DNA of 64,000 nt, taken from Rhizobium leguminosarum. Lineage in GTDB: Bacteria > Pseudomonadota > Alphaproteobacteria > Rhizobiales > Rhizobiaceae. Shown here one piece after another: positions 7,562 through 16,251 of this stretch. Numbering within the stretch: position 1 is the first letter of the stretch; the number at the start of each line of letters is the position of its first letter. The notes beneath the pieces were generated by a model, which saw only the letters and a list, made by a program, of their open reading frames with translations, searched no databases and had not been told where the DNA came from. The stretch spans positions 186,001-250,000 of the forward strand of contig NZ_CP016292.1 of assembly GCF_001679785.1 (NCBI RefSeq), given 5' to 3'. Made by a program: the position numbers and the translations under genes.

Positions 7562-9004
7562 ATGAAGCTCCATCTGCGCGGCATCGTCGAGGACACCGAC
7601 CGGCACGGCAACGTCCGCATATATTTTCGCGTCAAAGGCAAGAAGAAGGTCCGACTTCGGGAAAAACCTGGGACTGCAGCGTTTCTGCGTGAGTATGAGT
7701 GCGCCGAAAAGGGCATCCCTTACGGCGAGGCGACTGCGGCGCCCGCGTCGGTTAGTCCGGTCGTGGCTCGCTCGTTCCGATGGTTATGCCAGCAGTATTT
7801 CAAGCGAGCAGCGAAGTCCGTGACGCCTGACACGATGAGCCGCCGGCGCCGCATCCTTGAGGGCATCTGCGTCAAGCACGGCGACAAACCTTTCGAGCTT
7901 CTCGAGCGCAAGCATGTGACTGCCATCCGCGATAAGCGGATCGACAGCCCTGGTGCGGCAAACAACATCGTCAAGGCGATCAGTGCGCTATTCGCTTGGG
8001 CAATCGAAGTCGGCGAAGCGAAGGTCAATCCCTGCAACGGGATAAAGCGGCTCAAGTCGGGCGACGGATGGCACACCTGGACGTTGGAGGAGATCGAGCA
8101 GTTCGAAGCAACGCATGTGCCTGGCTCGACGGCGCGCCGCGCGCTGGCCGTGTTTATGTTCACCGGACTCCGCCTTTCCGACGCCGCGATCTTGGGCCGG
8201 CAGCACTTGGAAAATGGATGGATTCGCATCCGGCCAGGAAAGACGCGCAGGTCGAGCGGGGTAGAGGTCAACGTTCCGATCCTTCCTGATCTCGCCGTGG
8301 AGCTCGATCGAGTTCCAGCGGGCCAGATGACATTTCTCGTCACCGAATATGGGAAGCCGTTTTCTGACAAAGGCCTCGGCAACAAGATGCGCCAGTGGTG
8401 CGACGAGGCTGGGCTTTTTCACTGCTCGGCACATGGCCTTCGAAAGGCAGGCGCGTCGATCGCTGCAGAAAACGGTGCAACATCCGACCAGCTCAAGGCC
8501 ATATTCGGTTGGACCACAAGTCAACAGGCAGATTTGTACACCCGGGCAGCTCGCCGCAAGAAACTGGCCGGAGCTAGCGCAAAACTGCTTCTGCCGGACC
8601 GGAACGAGAACAAAAGTGTCCCACTTGGTGGATCAAGCTCCAAAGAGTGGGACCTTGAAGTGAAAGATCGGCAGGAAAAACAAGAGCTTGCGAAATCGAA
8701 TAGTGGGCCCGCCGCGACCGTGTGCTCGAAGTGCTGGATGCCGTCCGCCTGGGGTCGGCCTATCTCCACCGTCATCCGCGGGAGCTTTCCGGTGGCCAGC
8801 GCCAGCGGGTGGCAATCGCTCGCGCCTTCGCGCCGCGGCCGCGGCTTCTGGTGGCGGACGAACCGGTCAGCGCGCTCGACGTTTCGGTGCAGGCCCAGGT
8901 TCTCGATCTGCTCGCCGAACTGCAGGCCGCCTCCGGTACGGCGCTTCTCTTCATCTCCCATGATCTCGGCGTCATCAACCACCTCACCGATCGCGTGCTG
9001 GTGA
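7562..9004 (+). CDS. Phage-type tyrosine integrase, 3' end fused by a duplication breakpoint
   Basis: About 380 residues form a tyrosine recombinase: an N-terminal SAM-like domain (PVVARSFRWLCQQYFKRA onward) and a catalytic domain with FTGLRLSDAAIL (Arg), HGLRKAGAS (His-x-x-Arg), GWTTSQQ and LYTRAARRKKLA (Tyr nucleophile). All key residues are present, so it could be active. From position 8709 the sequence is the start of a duplicated ABC-transporter segment, so the last 98 or so codons are an out-of-frame read of that DNA and the native stop has been lost. No tRNA or attachment site is visible beside it. Confidence 0.75.
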   Translation: MKLHLRGIVEDTDRHGNVRIYFRVKGKKKVRLREKPGTAAFLREYECAEKGIPYGEATAAPASVSPVVARSFRWLCQQYFKRAAKSVTPDTMSRRRRILEGICVKHGDKPFELLERKHVTAIRDKRIDSPGAANNIVKAISALFAWAIEVGEAKVNPCNGIKRLKSGDGWHTWTLEEIEQFEATHVPGSTARRALAVFMFTGLRLSDAAILGRQHLENGWIRIRPGKTRRSSGVEVNVPILPDLAVELDRVPAGQMTFLVTEYGKPFSDKGLGNKMRQWCDEAGLFHCSAHGLRKAGASIAAENGATSDQLKAIFGWTTSQQADLYTRAARRKKLAGASAKLLLPDRNENKSVPLGGSSSKEWDLEVKDRQEKQELAKSNSGPAATVCSKCWMPSAWGRPISTVIRGSFPVASASGWQSLAPSRRGRGFWWRTNRSARSTFRCRPRFSICSPNCRPPPVRRFSSSPMISASSTTSPIACW

Positions 9005-9111
9005 TGAAGGACGGCCGGATCGTCGAGGCGGGCGGCGTCGAGCACGTCTTTTCCGCGCCGCAGCACCGCTACACCCGCGCTCTGCTGGAGGCGGTTCCGG
9101 CGATCGCCTGA
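8722..9111 (+). pseudogene. ABC transporter ATPase, C-terminal fragment
   Basis: This frame encodes 129 residues starting MLEVLDAVRLGSAYLHRHP. It holds the ABC signature ELSGGQRQRVAIARAFA, the Walker B LLVADEPVSALD and the switch His (LLFISHDLGVIN). The Walker A half is missing, so it cannot work. It is nearly identical to the end of the double-domain ATPase at 49694-51269 and arose by the inverted duplication. It is cut at its 5' side by the junction with the integrase. Confidence 0.85.
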
Positions 9112-9179
9112 TCGCGCTTGCAACAACGTCCGGCAAGCGCTTGCCGGAGACATGAAATTTCATCTGCGAGAAACCCGTC

Positions 9180-10502
9180 ATGACCCCTACCCGCAAACGT
9201 CGCCTGAAGACCCTGACCGGCGCCAGCAGCGTCATCTCCGCGTCGAATGACACCACGCCTTCGGCCGGTGCAAAGCGTGCCGTCGAGCTCGCCCGCAAAG
9301 CCGAAGCCCAGAAGATCACCGGCCTGTTCACCGCCGATCTCCTGCATATCGATCCGGCCGGCCTTGCCGGCACCGCCGGCATCCAGGAGCCGATCATCGC
9401 ACTTGCGGCGCTCAGCCAGGCGACGTCTGAGATCGGCCTGATCGCCACCGTCTCGACCACCTTTCATCACCCCTACAATCTGGCGCGCCAGATCGGTACG
9501 CTGGATCATGCCAGCGGCGGCCGCGCCGGTTGGAATGCGGTGACATCCTCCGTCGGCGAAGAGAATTTCGGAGAGACGCTGCCGAGCCCGGAAGAACGTT
9601 ATGAGCGCGCCGCCGAATTCATCGAGATCGTCAACGCGCTTTATGATGCCAATGAACGGGACGCGGCTCGGCGCAAGGGTTCCGGAGCCGTCGGCATCGA
9701 TCCTGCCAAGTTCCATCGCATCGATTATCGCGGCAGGTATTTCAGCGTCGCCGGCCCGTTGAACGTGCCGCCTTTGCCGCAGCGCCGCCCCGTCCAGTTT
9801 CAGGCCGGTCAATCCGAAGCCGGGGTGACGGTGGGAGCCCGCTATGCAGAGGTCGTCTACACCTCGCAGCCCAAGCTCAAGGATGCCATCGCCTTCGCGA
9901 CCGATCTGCGGCGGCGCGCGGCGAGTTTCGGCCGTGGCAACAACCTGCCCTTCATCATGAATTCCTTCCATTCGGTGATCGGCGAGTCCGACGCCGACGT
10001 GGCACGGCGGCTCAGGGAAAAACACGAGCGCATCGATTATGAGCAGGGTCGGCTGAAGCTCGCCGACATGTTGGGCGGCGATCTCGATCTCTCCGGCCTG
10101 CCGCTGGACAGGCCGCTGCCGGAAACATTGCTGCCTGACGTGACCAGCATCAACGGCAGGCGCGGCAGGGTGGAAATCTTTCGTCGCTACGCCCGCCAGG
10201 GGCTGACGCTGCGCGAGCTGATCATTCAGGCCAAGGAAACCGGCCACTGGTCGGTCGCCGGCACGCCGGAACAGCTGGCGGATGCGATCGAAGAGCGCGT
10301 CAAGTCAGGCGTTCTCGATGTCTTGTCGCTGCACGGCCTGGGCAATCCCGACCAGGAGGACCTTCTGTTGAAGGGATTGCTTCCGGAACTCCGGCGCCGT
10401 CAACTGATCGATACCGATTATGTCGGAGATGATTTCCGTTCCAATCTGGAACTGCCGCCGCTTGCGCCGCCGACGGTCAGCCAGGCATCGCGAACGGCCT
10501 GA
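9180..10502 (+). CDS. Flavin-dependent monooxygenase (LLM class, NtaA/SnaA/DszA type), copy 1
   Basis: The 440-residue protein belongs to the bacterial luciferase-like FMN monooxygenases. Motifs include TADLLHIDPAG, LATVSTTFHHPYNLAR-like text, LDHASGGRAGWNAVTSS, RYERAAEFIEIVNALYD and RPVQFQAGQSEAG, all typical of the NtaA/SnaA/DszA subfamily. Such enzymes use reduced FMN to oxidise sulfur- or nitrogen-containing organics; the substrate here is unknown. It follows an ABC ATPase fragment and has a near-identical copy at 48303-49625 on the other strand. Neighbouring sulfur-related genes suggest a role in organosulfur use (inference). Confidence 0.85.
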   Translation: MTPTRKRRLKTLTGASSVISASNDTTPSAGAKRAVELARKAEAQKITGLFTADLLHIDPAGLAGTAGIQEPIIALAALSQATSEIGLIATVSTTFHHPYNLARQIGTLDHASGGRAGWNAVTSSVGEENFGETLPSPEERYERAAEFIEIVNALYDANERDAARRKGSGAVGIDPAKFHRIDYRGRYFSVAGPLNVPPLPQRRPVQFQAGQSEAGVTVGARYAEVVYTSQPKLKDAIAFATDLRRRAASFGRGNNLPFIMNSFHSVIGESDADVARRLREKHERIDYEQGRLKLADMLGGDLDLSGLPLDRPLPETLLPDVTSINGRRGRVEIFRRYARQGLTLRELIIQAKETGHWSVAGTPEQLADAIEERVKSGVLDVLSLHGLGNPDQEDLLLKGLLPELRRRQLIDTDYVGDDFRSNLELPPLAPPTVSQASRTA

Positions 10503-10541
10503 CGGCAGGCCGTTCCCAGCTCGGGAATAAACGGGTCACTT

Positions 10542-11400
10542 TCACACGTCGTCAAAGACTTTGACGACGTCGTGGACTTTGGCCACCTCACCAATCCAGC
10601 TGTTGAGCAATGACGCAGCCGCATGGCTTTGCGACACGATCTGAGGCACCAGATCGATATCCGGGAGGCTGCCCAAGCCGAGCGGCCCCATTGCGAACAG
10701 CCCATGCAGCGCGGCCGACTTTGTCCGCCCGCTTTCGTCCACGACGATACCGATCTCGAGTTCGTCCCGCGTTGCAAGACCTGCAACGATCAGCGAGCGG
10801 ACCAGCGGGCTATCGGTGCCGGACGGCCGGAAGCGGCAGTCGATCGTCAGATCTGCGGGAAGGACCTCGAGCCCGGCCGGGGCCGAAAACAGCACGCCGT
10901 TCGTGGCGATACGATCCACTTTTCCCTTCCTCACGGTAATCGCGCCGCTGGCGATCGCATGATGAAGGCGCTGATAGTGCTCAGGCGGCAAGCGGTTGCG
11001 ATGGCTGTCGTAAATGGCCTTCACGTGGCGTTTGAACCGTGCCCGCTCTTGCGGTGTCAGTCCCGCCCAAGGTCGCGCGCGCGTGAACGAAAGCCGTTCA
11101 TGATGCCTTGCCATCCCGTACCTTCCAGATCTGCTTTACTCGCAGCCTCACGCAGGAAGCGGAATGCGCCGCGCAGCGTACCCGGCACGGGTTGGTCGGT
11201 GAGAACAGCTCCGACGGCGGCGGCAGCATGCGACTGAGGCAGGAAGCCCGATTCCGAAATCAACGTGACATGGGAAATCTTCGCGTCCGCCAGCAGTCCC
11301 AGCGCCCTGTCGAATCTCCCGGCCAACCAAGACGCGCCCGCGCAGACCCGGGACTGACACTCAGGTCGCCGCGACGGAGGCTTTCGGCTGCGCGATGACG
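10542..11400 (-). pseudogene. FAD/NAD(P)-binding protein, frameshifted
   Basis: Two reverse-strand frames together make one protein. The upstream part (about 11060-11400) includes GLLADAKISHVTLISESGFLP and LRGAFRFLREAASKA and ends near GIMNGFRSRARD. The downstream part (from about 11085 to 10542) continues PWAGLTPQERARFKRHVKAI, YDSHRNRLPPEHYQRL, and ends HDVVKVFDDV. The text joins naturally if one frameshift lies near 11065-11090. The family is that of FAD-dependent oxidoreductases with an NAD_binding_9 domain; the N-terminal FAD motif is not visible, so the gene is also truncated. It is convergent to the monooxygenase. Confidence 0.6.
10546..10570. repeat. Near-perfect palindrome after the monooxygenase gene
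   Basis: ACGTCGTCAAAG and CTTTGACGACGT form perfect 12-bp arms around one base. The related palindrome at 48237-48262 follows the second monooxygenase copy, although the 20 bases between gene and palindrome differ. It also encodes the end of the FAD pseudogene on the reverse strand. It could act as a transcription end hairpin or protein site; there is no U-tract. Confidence 0.45.
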
Positions 11401-11537
11401 AAGACGCTGAGCGCAACCTTGCCGATCCCGTAGGAAGACGTCGACGCGGGATGCGGTCGCCCTGCGTGTATATTAGAATTATTTTCTCCAATTGCGGGGT
11501 TCATTTAGCATCGATCGGAATGGTCCTCCCCATCGCT

Positions 11538-11576
11538 CATAGATATAGTCTATTAAGTTGATAGACTATATCTATG
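11538..11576. promoter_or_regulatory. Perfect 16-bp inverted repeat, candidate operator
   Basis: CATAGATATAGTCTAT and its exact reverse complement are separated by TAAGTTG. The AT-rich symmetric block lies upstream of the FAD pseudogene (reverse strand) and upstream of the small genes at 11617 (forward strand), so it could be a divergent operator or promoter. I know of no factor to assign. Confidence 0.5.
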
Positions 11577-11616
11577 CCCTGGCCGAGTGCGCTTCGCAAA
11601 AAGGCCGATTTATCGG

Positions 11617-11823
11617 ATGGTTGCAATGGTCAAACAGGTGATCGAATACGCCGGCGTTCCCGTCGGCATCGTCGTTCCGGACAAGGACTTGCTGAAGTTC
11701 ATCGCCGTGAAGTTTCATGTTCACGATCTCGACGGCCAGCACTTTGCCTCGCCCTCTGACGTGCTGCGGGCAATCCATAAACTCATGTCGGCATCCCGCA
11801 CCAACGTCCCTCGCGCGGCGTGA
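11617..11823 (+). CDS. Small conserved-looking protein, function unknown
   Basis: From ATG 11617 the frame encodes 68 residues: MVAMVKQVIEYAGVPVGIVV, then a segment with FIAVKFHVHDLDG and a helical end (DVLRAIHKLMSASR). The balanced composition and alternating hydrophobic pattern look like a real folded protein. An earlier in-frame start at 11587 would give 78 residues. It lies 40 bases after the large palindrome and 13 bases before the next small frame. I do not recognise a family. Confidence 0.5.
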   Translation: MVAMVKQVIEYAGVPVGIVVPDKDLLKFIAVKFHVHDLDGQHFASPSDVLRAIHKLMSASRTNVPRAA

Positions 11824-11836
11824 TTGAAGAGACCTC

Positions 11837-12028
11837 ATGGGCAGACTGCGCCAATTTTTCCGCCTCTCGGCGCTGCGCGATGATCTGGAAACGAGGTTGC
11901 TTGCTCAAGAGTATCGCTCCCTGCTCCTCGATGACCATTTCGAAGACGGCACGGACAAGGAACTTCAATCGAAATGCGCGGAGCTCACAATCGAAATCTC
12001 GTCGCACCACTACAGGCACCGCCATTGA
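11837..12028 (+). CDS. Small helical protein, function unknown
   Basis: The 63-residue frame MGRLRQFFRLSALRDDLETR continues with a charged helical segment (LLAQEYRSLLLDDHFEDG) and a short His-rich tail. It follows the previous small gene by 13 bases, so the two may be co-transcribed. No motif is recognised. The shape (amphipathic, acidic) is plausible for a small regulatory or coiled protein, but translation is unproven. The next 176 bases (12029-12204) show nothing. Confidence 0.4.
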   Translation: MGRLRQFFRLSALRDDLETRLLAQEYRSLLLDDHFEDGTDKELQSKCAELTIEISSHHYRHRH

Positions 12029-12204
12029 AAGAGGACGCCGAGGTGGCGTCCGCAAGTCCTCCTGTCCGTTGCACTACACACGGCAACTCGATCAGGCATT
12101 CGGCCACAGGCTCTACGAACATCCATGAGTCCAATCTCAGAGCGCCAGCAACCGTCGACGGGATCGACAACAAGAAGTCTCAACGTTCAACAGGACCATA
12201 ATGC

Positions 12205-12447
12205 ATGCCCGATAGATTTTTGATCCCAAAAGCTCTCGCACTACGAACCGCATTGAGAGCAGCCGTTCTGGCCGCCATCATCCCGTTCGCATTCCAGAAT
12301 ACGGCGCAGGCAGAGCAAAAGGTGCTTCTGTCCTACGAGGCAACGCCTTCCGCAGGTTTCCATCTGCCGCGCCTGGCCCAGGCCAGCTATGACGACCGAG
12401 CTGGATTTTCAGCCGAAGTGCTCAAAGAGATCGTGCCGAAAATCATA
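12205..12447 (+). pseudogene. Exported protein, 5' part cut by an IS21 remnant
   Basis: The frame from ATG 12205 starts with a signal peptide: a charged start (MPDRFLIPKALALRTALRA), the hydrophobic AVLAAIIPFAF and a cleavage-like AQAEQ. About 50 mature residues follow, then the sequence runs into IS21 DNA at about 12448. I do not recognise the mature part. The rest of the gene is not in the window. Confidence 0.5.
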
Positions 12448-12830
12448 ACGGCCAAGGCGGCGACACGGCCATAGGAGCCGGTAAAGCCCAGAGCCATCAG
12501 ATCAGCATGAAGTTGCTTCAGCGTTCGGCGCTGCTTGCGCGACCTTCCGGCCTCGGTCTTCAACCAGCCAGAAAGTTTGTCGGCAAAAGGATCAAGCTTG
12601 CTCGGTCGTTCCGGTACCGTGAACGTCGGCTCGATCGTACCAGCGCTCAGATACTTTGCGATCGTGTTGCGTGACAGCCCGGTGCGCCGGCTGATCTCGC
12701 GCACCGACAGCTTTCCACGCTGCGCCATCCGACGGATGATGTTTAAAAGTCCCATGTGGATCACTCCGTTGCCCCCGTCGCTATCCGCGTTGGGGGAAGG
12801 TTCACATGGCTCAATTCTCAATGGAAATTA
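12448..12830 (-). pseudogene. IS21-family IstA transposase, N-terminal remnant
   Basis: On the reverse strand a frame reads MGLLNIIRRMAQRGKLSVRE, ISRRTGLSRNTIAKYLSAG, then PFADKLSGWLKTEAGRSRKQ and LMALGFTGSYGRVAALA. This is the helix-turn-helix end of IstA. It stops being IstA-like at about 12448, where it joins the exported-protein fragment; the integrase core and IstB are absent. The element end probably lies near 12850. Confidence 0.7.
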
Positions 12831-12902
12831 TGCGCCTAACCGGCTCAGTTCTGCGTGGAAACCAATATTTGTCTTCAGATGGTCCAACATGCCACTAACC
12901 GC

Positions 12903-13105
12903 GGACCAGGCACGTTGCAACGGTTCGTCTCCATGCACTCCGCCACCCGCAATTGCTTTTCAGTTCCGTCCCGTCGCCGCGCCGCGCAAACAATTCGCTA
13001 CCATCGGCTCGAAGCTTTCGATGCATGGAGGATTGCGGCCTGTGTCGCCTGAATATCCACGAGCCGCTGACCTTTCCAGCCAGAGAAACTTAACGTGACA
13101 ACACC
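12903..13105 (+). mobile_element. IS6-family 3' end fragment (third copy of the 22.2-kb type)
   Basis: From ACCAGGCACGTTGCAACGG to the terminal AACGTGACAACACC this matches the last 200 bases of the elements at 22167-22983 and 25603-26339, including the coding end RYHRLEAFDAWRIAACVA. Only the 3' part is present. Its right end cuts the redoxin gene. Confidence 0.75.
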
Positions 13106-13232
13106 GGCACAGCATCTGGAAGGCGCACACCATCACGACCCGGCCGCGCAGAGCGGCGAGCGTCAGCGGTTCCGACGTGTTGAACCATTCGATGGTGCGC
13201 CATTCGGGCGCCATTGGTTGGGTCTCCATCAC
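13106..13232 (-). pseudogene. Redoxin (thioredoxin-like) protein, 5' fragment
   Basis: From ATG 13232 the reverse strand encodes METQPMAPEWRTIEWFNTSE, then PLTLAALRGRVVMVCAFQMLC, the opening of an AhpC/TSA-type redoxin up to the active-site Cys region. It is truncated by the IS6 fragment at 13105. Its start overlaps the stop of the upstream lyase gene (13229), so the two formed an operon. Confidence 0.7.
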
Positions 13233-14464
13233 AGTTCCTCCAGAGCCTGCCGGAGATCGGCGATGATGTCCTCGGCGTCCTCAAGACCGACCGAGAGGCG
13301 GATGAGATCGTCGCCGACGCCCTCGACCAGATGGGCATCCTTGCGGATTGGCTGTCGGGCGCGGATGAGGCTTGCCGGATGGCAGATGAGGCTGTCGGCA
13401 TCGCCGAGGCTGACGGCCCGGGTGATGAGACCCAATCGGTTCATCATGCTGCGCGCTCCCTCGTATCCGGCGTGCAAACCGAAGGCCAGCATTCCCGAGC
13501 CGTTCGACATTTGCTTGCGGGCGATGGCATGGCCGGGGTGCGATTCGAGGAACGGGTAGCTCACCCAAGCTACCGCCGGATGGACTTCTAGCGCGCGGGC
13601 GACGGTAAGCGCTGAGAGGCTGTGGCGTTCCATGCGGAGGGTAAGCGTCTTAAGGCCGCGCAGGATCAGGAAAGAGGAAAGCGGCGAGATCGCAGCCCCC
13701 GTGATGTAGCGCAGGCCTGTCTCGTGCAGAGTGTGCAAAGTCTCCGCATTGCCGAGCAGAGCGCCGCCGAGGGTGTCGCCATGGCCATTGATGTATTTGG
13801 TCAGCGAGTGCAGCACGATGTCGGCGCCATGCTCGATCGGCCTCTGCACCGCCGGGGAGGCGAAGGTGCTGTCCACGGCAACCTTCACGCCGCGCGCATG
13901 GGCGCGCTCGGCGATCGCGGCAATGTCGAGAATCGCGCTCAGCGGATTGACCGGCGTCTCAAAATAGACCAAGCGCGTGCGTTCGGTGATCGCCGCGTCG
14001 AGGTTGGCCGGGTTTGAAAGATCAACCGGAACGACCTTGATGCCGAAGCGCGGCAGCCCCTGCTCCACCATCGTCACCGTATTGACGTAGAGTGTCTTGT
14101 GGACGATCAATTCGTCGCCCTGCGAAAGAAGCGACAATGTGAGCGCACCAAAGGCGGCCATGCCGGAGGCAACGACGAGGCCGGCCTCAGCTCCTTCGAG
14201 ATTGGCGAGCCTCGCCTCCAATATTTCCGTCGTCGGATTGTGCTCACGGCCATAGAGCTTGCCGCCAAGCGCCGCCGCCGCCTCGTTCGCCTCCACGCTC
14301 TCAAAGCCGTAAGTGGAGGTTAGAAAGACCGGCGGCTGACCCGCATCCGAAAACTCCCTCCGATCGAAGCCATGGTGAATGGCGCGCGTGGCAAATCCGA
14401 GCCCGCCGGGGCCATGCCATTTTTCCTGAGACTTCGTCTCATGCCGTTCGCTTTTACTGGTCAT
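13229..14464 (-). CDS. PLP-dependent Cys/Met metabolism enzyme, methionine gamma-lyase-like
   Basis: The 411-residue protein is a full-length member of the cystathionine gamma-synthase / methionine gamma-lyase family. It has GFATRAIHHGF, LYGREHNPTTEILEARLANL, VVASGMAAFGALTLSLLSQG and the PLP lysine in VLHSLTKYINGHGD (Lys 223). These enzymes cleave or transfer the sulfur side chain of methionine, homocysteine or homoserine esters. I favour gamma-lyase from the overall match, but O-acylhomoserine sulfhydrylase is possible. It overlaps the redoxin start, and the nearby monooxygenase and ABC fragments fit an organosulfur assimilation module (inference). Confidence 0.8.
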   Translation of the reverse strand: MTSKSERHETKSQEKWHGPGGLGFATRAIHHGFDRREFSDAGQPPVFLTSTYGFESVEANEAAAALGGKLYGREHNPTTEILEARLANLEGAEAGLVVASGMAAFGALTLSLLSQGDELIVHKTLYVNTVTMVEQGLPRFGIKVVPVDLSNPANLDAAITERTRLVYFETPVNPLSAILDIAAIAERAHARGVKVAVDSTFASPAVQRPIEHGADIVLHSLTKYINGHGDTLGGALLGNAETLHTLHETGLRYITGAAISPLSSFLILRGLKTLTLRMERHSLSALTVARALEVHPAVAWVSYPFLESHPGHAIARKQMSNGSGMLAFGLHAGYEGARSMMNRLGLITRAVSLGDADSLICHPASLIRARQPIRKDAHLVEGVGDDLIRLSVGLEDAEDIIADLRQALEEL

Positions 14465-14542
14465 CTCTTCATCCAGTCTTTTTTAAGTTGTGGGGATGCT
14501 AAGGGCTGACTGGATCATTGGACACTGCCAGTTAGTGGAAAA

Positions 14543-14850
14543 TTAAATGGTCCAGTCACAACGGCGTCGTGAGCCGCATGGGAAGCTGTTCCGCGTCGCC
14601 ATGCCACTTCTCCTGGTGTTGGGGAGTTCGCACTGATCGGAGACCCGTCCAATGGGAGTGTGTACACAGGCCTTGGCCAGCATGTCCTCAACCATGCGCA
14701 GGCTGAGCGGAAAGCGAAAGTAGAGCCATACCGCGTGCGCAATGATCTCAGCGGGAAAGCGGTGGCGACGATAAAGCGGATCACGAGCAACTTCTGACAT
14801 GGTCTATGTACGCACATCTTCATCAGCCGTCGGTTAACTTTACGGTGCTC
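14543..14850 (-). pseudogene. IS6-family transposase 5' remnant
   Basis: The reverse strand begins with the IS6 end GCACCGTAAAGTTAACCG, then encodes MSEVARDPLYRRHRFPAEII, AHAVWLYFRFPLSLRMVEDM, after which the frame departs from the family. It is therefore a 5' piece of about 300 bases. The same end occurs inverted at 6609. The stretch 14851-15110 holds no gene that I can support. Confidence 0.65.
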
Positions 14851-15110
14851 ATCGCACACCTCCGATTTGCACCAGAGATTCAGATTCATCGCGTTTTGGG
14901 AAGCCCGTGAGTCGAATTCAGCAAGATGCCGTATTAGAGCACGTCCGACACGCATGGTTCCCCACATGTAACCAACGTATTAAAAACTGCCTTCTTACAA
15001 CGAGATGGCCAAATCTCTAACTAAGGTCTCAGGATTTGTGGGGGTTCATCCCGGCGATCCGACACAGCTGAGGAGAGCTGCATTTCGATAGTCAACTGAT
15101 TGGAGAACCT

Positions 15111-15569
15111 ATGTCTTTGAAGAACTTCATGCGCGCTGGCGTATGTGCGGCTGTCGCCGTCGTAAGCCTTACAGGCGCTGCACAAGCGGGTCCTGCGCAA
15201 AACAAGGAACTGGTCATCAAGGCTGTTGCCGGCGTCTTCATTGATCATGATCCGGCGGTCGTCGACAAATACTGGAGCCAGAAATATATCCAACACAATC
15301 CCATGTTTCCCAACGGCAGGGACGTCATCAAGGGATTTGTATCCAACACTCCGCCGGGCTTCAAATATGAAATGGGTGCCGTTGTCGCCGACGGCAACAT
15401 TGTCATGGTGCGCGGTCGGTACACAGGTTTTGGTCCCAAACCGATGATCGCGGTCGATATGTTCCGCGTTGAAAAAGGCAAGATCATCGAACACTGGGAC
15501 GTGCTTCAGGAGGAGGTTCCAGCCAGCCAAACCAAAAGCGGCAACCCGATGTTCGTTCCGGGGATGTAA
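15111..15569 (+). CDS. Exported SnoaL/NTF2-like protein
   Basis: The 152-residue protein has a signal peptide (MSLKNFMRAGVCAAVAVVSL, cleavage near AQA-GPAQ). The mature domain reads VVDKYWSQKYIQHNPMFPNG, VRGRYTGFG, MFRVEKGKIIEHWDVLQEE, the pattern of SnoaL-like (NTF2 fold) proteins in which Tyr, His and Asp line a pocket. Many such rhizobial proteins are periplasmic with unknown substrate. A GGAGAA ribosome site precedes ATG 15111. No obvious operon partner: IS6 DNA follows. Confidence 0.75.
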   Translation: MSLKNFMRAGVCAAVAVVSLTGAAQAGPAQNKELVIKAVAGVFIDHDPAVVDKYWSQKYIQHNPMFPNGRDVIKGFVSNTPPGFKYEMGAVVADGNIVMVRGRYTGFGPKPMIAVDMFRVEKGKIIEHWDVLQEEVPASQTKSGNPMFVPGM

Positions 15570-15703
15570 AATGAACGAGGGTCCGGTGGAATCTACCTGA
15601 CCTTCTCGTTTTTGTCGTCAGGAGCGATGGTGTCGGCTTTTTGCGTTGATCAGCCACCCATGCTCTTTCGGGTTGCGACTTATCCCGTTCGCTCCGGGAG
15701 ATA

Positions 15704-16204
15704 TGCTCCGATGATCGAGAAGCGGCTGCGCCAGTTTCGGCGCCCGCATTGTGGTTCGGTCAGGATCGACGAGACCTACGTCAAGATCCGCGGCAAGTGG
15801 CGTTACCTGTACCGTGCCATCGACAAGCACGGAAACCCAATCGACTTCCTTCTGACTGCAAAGCGCGGTCTCGATGGCGCCAAGCGCTTCTTCCGCAAGA
15901 TGCTGAAGGACGAGCCTTTGTTGTCACCGGCAAAGATCGGCACGGACGGCGCCAACACCTTTCCGTCGGCGATCAAGACGTCAGTCGACGATGGGCACCT
16001 GCATCCGGATCCGGTTCATTATGTCACCAAACATCTCCAACAAGGCATTGAGAGTGACCATTTCCGCGTGAAGAAGAACATGCCGGAGATCGGCGGATTC
16101 CAATCCTTCAAAACCGCGCGTCGAACTGTCGCAGGGTTCGAAGCGATGCTGTGGCTGCGAAAAGGGTTTGGTTTCTCCGGAGAGTGGACCGTCAATGATC
16201 AGAA
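15704..16204 (+). pseudogene. IS6-family transposase remnant (35.6-kb type)
   Basis: From PMIEKRLRQFRRPHCGSVRI the frame matches the intact transposase at 35646-36398 through HVTKHLQQGIESDHF-type text to GFGFSGEWTVNDQN. The first 80 or so residues and the last 12 are missing. The catalytic core (RIDETYVKIRGKW, GADGAN-like, IESDHFRVKKNMP) is present, but the 3' end is replaced by other DNA at 16204. Confidence 0.75.
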
Positions 16205-16251
16205 CGTATTTCAGCTCAACGCGTTCGGCCGACCGCTTTGCGACACGCCCG

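Larger units (their letters stand above)
8709..10585 (+). repeat. Left copy of a 1.9-kb inverted duplication
   Basis: From CCCGCCGCGACCG at 8709 to about 10585 this DNA matches the reverse strand of 48237-50108: ABC ATPase 3' end, intergenic region, complete monooxygenase gene and a conserved terminal palindrome. The copies have diverged by scattered substitutions. The left boundary lies inside the integrase reading frame. Confidence 0.8.

Noticed and set aside
9069..10247. Reverse-strand open frame of 392 codons over monooxygenase copy 1
   Set aside because: Shadow of a clear family member; the corresponding region of copy 2 does not keep the same long antisense frame.
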